Assembly (NCBI GenBank): GCA_022447555.1 | Contig: JAKVBF010000001.1 | Span: forward strand, 393,511-457,510 | DNA length: 64,000 nucleotides | Direction: 5' to 3' | DNA from: Mariniblastus sp. | Lineage (GTDB): Bacteria > Planctomycetota > Planctomycetia > Pirellulales > Pirellulaceae | In this document: positions 60,837-64,000 of the stretch, piece by piece | Numbering within the stretch: position 1 is the first letter of the stretch | How the letters are laid out: every line of letters starts with the position of its first letter | Program-made: the position numbers and the translations under genes | The notes under the pieces: generated by a model | What the model was told of the DNA's origin: nothing | Seen by the model: the letters and a program-made list of their open reading frames with translations, nothing else | Database searches by the model: none

Positions 60837-63800
60837 TTATCGTTTAAGAAAAATTTCATCCAGATTTAACAATACATTACAAACGACCGTCATGGCCGCA
60901 GCATCCATTAGCTGAACCCCTGTCGGCAATGGGCCCAATGGGTCCGCTGCCAACTTGTTCGCTTCTTCCGGCTCTGCTGAAAGGTCGGCCCGAGCATCAT
61001 TTAATAGGGCCACTAAGGCGGCAACCTCTGCCTTGGCAGGCGGCCGCAATAGACATCGCCGAAATGCCAGAGCCACTCTCTCCTCATCGCTCATCTTCTG
61101 CTGCAGGACCAAACGGGCAAGCGCTTGAGCCGCTTCCACATAAACAGGGTCGTTGAGCGTGACCAGTGATTGCAGGGGCGTGTTGGTGCTATTGCGGCGA
61201 ACCGTGCAGACCTCTCGATTCGGCGCGTCAAAGGTGGCCATCGACGGATAGGGATTGCTACGACGCCAAGTCGTATAAATCCCTCGACGATAACGGTCTT
61301 CACCCGTGCTCGTTTGCCAATCCGTCGAGCCTCCAAAAGCGGCCTTCAAACCGATACTGGGCTGCGGTGGTTTGACCGGTGGCCCAAACATCTTGGGACT
61401 CAACAAGCCACTAACGAATAAAGCCTGATCGCGGACCATTTCGGCACTCAGCCGGACGCGAGGCGCCCGCGCCAACCAGCGGTTGTCTGGATCTGACACG
61501 AGCTGCTCTTGGCGGACCGCGGCACTCTGCTGATAGGTCGCCGACGTAACAATCATTCTTAACAACTTTTTGGAGTTCCAACCATTTTGCATGAGCTCGG
61601 TCGCCAGCCAATCTAGCAACTTGGGGTGGGATGGCATCTCGCCCTGAGAACCAAACTCTTCGCTAGTGGGCACGATCCCTTTGCCGAACAAGCTTTCCCA
61701 ATATCGATTAACCAGCACTCGGGCCGTCAGTGGGTTGTCAGAATGGGTCAGCCATTCAGCCAAGGCCAAACGATCAATCTCTTGATCTTCTGGAAGCGAA
61801 TGGAAGACGGCAGGCAAGCCTGGCTCCACCTCTTGCCCTTTGTCGAGGTAACTGCCACGGTACTGTAAGTAGGTCTCACGTCGCTTACCTTTTCTCTCTC
61901 GCAGAACGGGAACCGAAGTGGCCGGTTTCAGCGCCGCTAATCCTGATTTCGCTTTGGCAAGACCTTCACGCTCTGCCTGCAAGCCTGGAGCCACTTGTTC
62001 GCGATAATAGCTCGCCAACTGCGATCTGATCTCGGTACTTCGCTGATCGGCTGGCGTGTCGAGCAACTTGAGAATCTCAGCGGGAACACGAGAACGCTCA
62101 ATGGCCACTGCGTCTGCGGTCGCACTCAATCGAAAATGGCCTAGCAGGTGGTTGCTATGCGGCGAGTCCTGTTGCACCCGAATGCGGAGCCGGGCTGGTT
62201 CATCAACGACCAGCGGTTGCTCGGGAATTAAAACCAACTGGTGCGGGAGATCTACCGACCCGCCAATCGCCCAGCCATCCTTCGGCCCTTTTTTACCGGC
62301 TAACACATCGAGCGCTTCGAAATCGGCTTGCTCGTAATCGGCAAAGGCCGTTTTAAAGGCGATGCTCCGCTTGCTATCGGTTGGCAACACCAAGGAAGGG
62401 TCTGGGTGCGAATCAATCTGCCGCGTCATCACGATTTGTCGATTGGAATCGAGCAACTCCACGGAAAAGTTACTCAACCGATTTGAAGCCTCCTTGCGAT
62501 TCCACAGCACAATCTTGTCGATCGACTGCTCTCTACCCAGATCGAGCTCCCACCACGGGTTTTCGACGGTCGCCGTATGGGTCACCGATTTATGAGCAAA
62601 AACGCCGTCTGTATTTCCATCGATCGCATATTGAGCAGGACCGCCAAAAGCGGTCGAATGCTGTGTCGCCACCCCCTGCAAAGCGATGTTTCCGTCACCT
62701 TGAAACACTTGCACTTCGGCCAGCGATAAAATTTGGTTCTTGCCAAGATTGGTGATTCGTACGAATTGAGCCACTGGCGACTGCAGAGTCTCCGGTGTCA
62801 CATCCGCCTGAATTCCTGTGACGACAAAATTACCACCACTGGTACCGGAGTGGTTTCCTAGAGCCGCGTGGGGAATCGCTTCCAAGCGGAAGCCCGACCA
62901 TTGCACCACACGCTCCGAACTAGCCTCAATAGGAATCTCAACAAGGTACTCATCCTGTTTCGCAACAGACGTTACTAAAATCTGACCCTCTTTGAGAATT
63001 TGAGCCTGCAGCTGGCTGCGTCGCGTAACCGCCGAAGGCCGTAACGTTTGCCAATCTGGGGCAACCGACAAACGTCGCTCCCATTGCTGCTGCGCAGCAG
63101 CTAAATCGGCGGTCGGTTGCCTCAGTTTCGTTTCGAAACTAGCTATCCGAGACTTCCATTCTTTTTGACGCTGCCTTTGTTCATCTGAATAGATTTGGAG
63201 CACAGGTGATTCGTCACGACGATCCGCGTCCTGGGTGTTATTTAAAATGGCAAAAAACTGGAAGTACTCTTCCTGCGTGATTGGATCGTATTTGTGCGTA
63301 TGGCATTGGGCGCAAGCCATGGTTGTTCCCATCCACACCGCCATCGTCGTGTTTGCCCGATCGACGACAGCGACGTTCCGAAATTCCTCGTCCTGGGTTC
63401 CACCTTCGTTGTTGGTCAACGTGTTTCGGTGAAACGCCGTCGCAATCAGCTGGCCCTCGGTCGGTTCGGCCAAAAGATCGCCGGCCAATTGTTCTTTAGT
63501 GAATTGGTCAAACGGCATGTTGTCGTTGTAGGCCTGAATGACCCAATCACGGTAGGCCCAAATCGTTCTTGGGGGGTCATCCGCGTAACCAGCACTGTCC
63601 GCATACCGAGCCAAATCTAGCCACTTCCTAGCCCAATGTTCTCCGAAGGTGGGGCGCTGGAGCAAGCCGTCGACTAGTTTTTCGTAAGCTTGCGGATCGG
63701 TGTCGTTAACAAACTGATCCACCGCTTCAATGGTTGGTGGCAAACCGGTTAGATCGAGGTACACGCGTCGCGCCAGCGCGTACCGGTCGACTTGCGGTGC

Positions 63801-64000
63801 CGGTCGCAGGCCGCGTTCGTGCATCCGATGTAACGTAAACCGATCAATCGCATTCTTGGGCCAGTCAGCATCTTGATCGGGTTCCGCCGGGATACTCGGA
63901 CGGGTTGGTGCTTCATAAGACCAATGAGTCGCATAGTGAGCCCCTTGAGCAATCCACTGTTTGAATAAACCTATTTCGGTTTCGGTCAGCCCAGCACCGT
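60837..64000 (-). CDS. PSD1-type protein with F5/8 type C domain, 5' end beyond window
   Basis: At least 1054 aa; the frame is open to base 64000, so the true start and the cytochrome CXXCH lie off the edge. Upstream of the first in-window Met (63824) the sequence already reads GLTETEIGLFKQWIAQGA and WPKNAIDRFTLHRM, typical of these proteins. DUF1549: LARRVYLDLTGLPPT, WARKWLDLARYADS, CAQCHTHKYDPITQEEY. Then an inserted discoidin-like domain (NIALQGVATQHSTAF; WWELDLGREQSIDKIVLWNR). DUF1553: DNPLTARVLVNRYWESLFGKGIV, RVRLSAEMVRDQALFVSGLL. Periplasmic; pairs with the DUF1501 gene downstream. Confidence 0.93.
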   Translation of the reverse strand, partial: GAGLTETEIGLFKQWIAQGAHYATHWSYEAPTRPSIPAEPDQDADWPKNAIDRFTLHRMHERGLRPAPQVDRYALARRVYLDLTGLPPTIEAVDQFVNDTDPQAYEKLVDGLLQRPTFGEHWARKWLDLARYADSAGYADDPPRTIWAYRDWVIQAYNDNMPFDQFTKEQLAGDLLAEPTEGQLIATAFHRNTLTNNEGGTQDEEFRNVAVVDRANTTMAVWMGTTMACAQCHTHKYDPITQEEYFQFFAILNNTQDADRRDESPVLQIYSDEQRQRQKEWKSRIASFETKLRQPTADLAAAQQQWERRLSVAPDWQTLRPSAVTRRSQLQAQILKEGQILVTSVAKQDEYLVEIPIEASSERVVQWSGFRLEAIPHAALGNHSGTSGGNFVVTGIQADVTPETLQSPVAQFVRITNLGKNQILSLAEVQVFQGDGNIALQGVATQHSTAFGGPAQYAIDGNTDGVFAHKSVTHTATVENPWWELDLGREQSIDKIVLWNRKEASNRLSNFSVELLDSNRQIVMTRQIDSHPDPSLVLPTDSKRSIAFKTAFADYEQADFEALDVLAGKKGPKDGWAIGGSVDLPHQLVLIPEQPLVVDEPARLRIRVQQDSPHSNHLLGHFRLSATADAVAIERSRVPAEILKLLDTPADQRSTEIRSQLASYYREQVAPGLQAEREGLAKAKSGLAALKPATSVPVLRERKGKRRETYLQYRGSYLDKGQEVEPGLPAVFHSLPEDQEIDRLALAEWLTHSDNPLTARVLVNRYWESLFGKGIVPTSEEFGSQGEMPSHPKLLDWLATELMQNGWNSKKLLRMIVTSATYQQSAAVRQEQLVSDPDNRWLARAPRVRLSAEMVRDQALFVSGLLSPKMFGPPVKPPQPSIGLKAAFGGSTDWQTSTGEDRYRRGIYTTWRRSNPYPSMATFDAPNREVCTVRRNSTNTPLQSLVTLNDPVYVEAAQALARLVLQQKMSDEERVALAFRRCLLRPPAKAEVAALVALLNDARADLSAEPEEANKLAADPLGPLPTGVQLMDAAAMTVVCNVLLNLDEIFLKR

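Overview
The window looks like a chromosomal segment from a free-living planctomycete (Planctomycetota, probably Pirellulales-like). The evidence is two DUF1501 + DUF1549/DUF1553 cytochrome gene pairs, PEP-CTERM tails with Arg-rich C-termini, a type I sulfatase, a DUF1080 protein, a multi-domain heme protein, planctomycete-style ECF sigma factors, and traces of Ser/Thr-kinase/WD40 genes. No phage, transposase or CRISPR array was seen. Two genes run off the edges: isochorismate synthase on the left and a DUF1549/DUF1553 protein on the right.

Layout. 1-5.7 kb: 5' part of menF (minus), a beta-rich hypothetical protein, a PDZ protein and lipoprotein pair, a DUF4177-like protein, a short SFPD-repeat protein that I assign tentatively to the 7(1) septoil-knot family, and a DinB-like protein. 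5.7-11.6 kb: a WD40 remnant, a PEP-CTERM alpha/beta hydrolase, a 40-aa membrane ORF and the first cytochrome/DUF1501 operon. 11.8-13.2 kb: two genes of the phosphonate-associated type (HAD hydrolase and Zn alcohol dehydrogenase) that have both lost their 5' ends at one head-to-head junction. 13.2-20.9 kb: a secreted two-fold protein, a DoxX-like protein, a cupredoxin-like PEP-CTERM protein, an ABC exporter whose permease carries a propeller-like segment, and a SUFU-domain protein. 20.9-25.3 kb: RskA-type anti-sigma, ECF sigma and a tandem FAS1 protein on one strand, then a frameshifted ECF sigma gene with a kinase remnant, and a LolA-like protein. 25.4-32.4 kb: a large heme/LamG protein and two NfeD proteins.

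32.6-42.8 kb is a complete phosphate module. A low-affinity Pit transporter with its DUF47 partner is divergent from phoR-pstS-pstC-pstA-pstB-phoU-phoB. A 7+4 bp direct repeat resembling a Pho box lies between the two transcription units. PhoR senses and phosphorylates PhoB, PstSCAB imports phosphate, and PhoU couples the two.

42.9-64 kb: tRNA-Asn, a Tat-exported ankyrin protein, a sulfite-oxidase-like molybdoenzyme, a PDZ/alpha-alpha-barrel protein followed by a thioredoxin-like protein, and a sulfatase. Next comes an fbpABC-type ferric iron importer preceded by a Fur-box-like palindrome, then a divergent pair separated by a 6 x 15 bp minisatellite (membrane protein and DUF1080 protein), a PEP-CTERM protein, an SGNH-like hydrolase, a membrane protein with internal repeats, and the second DUF1501/DUF1549 pair.

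A recurrent theme is a dispersed 3'-end element. Four plus-strand genes (ending near 1.8, 7.3, 14.6 and 15.9 kb) are followed by related sequence. Two copies are about 135 bp with two hairpins and a T-tract, one is only the terminator, and one is only the 5' half. Two terminators abut tiny convergent membrane-protein ORFs that read like real genes.
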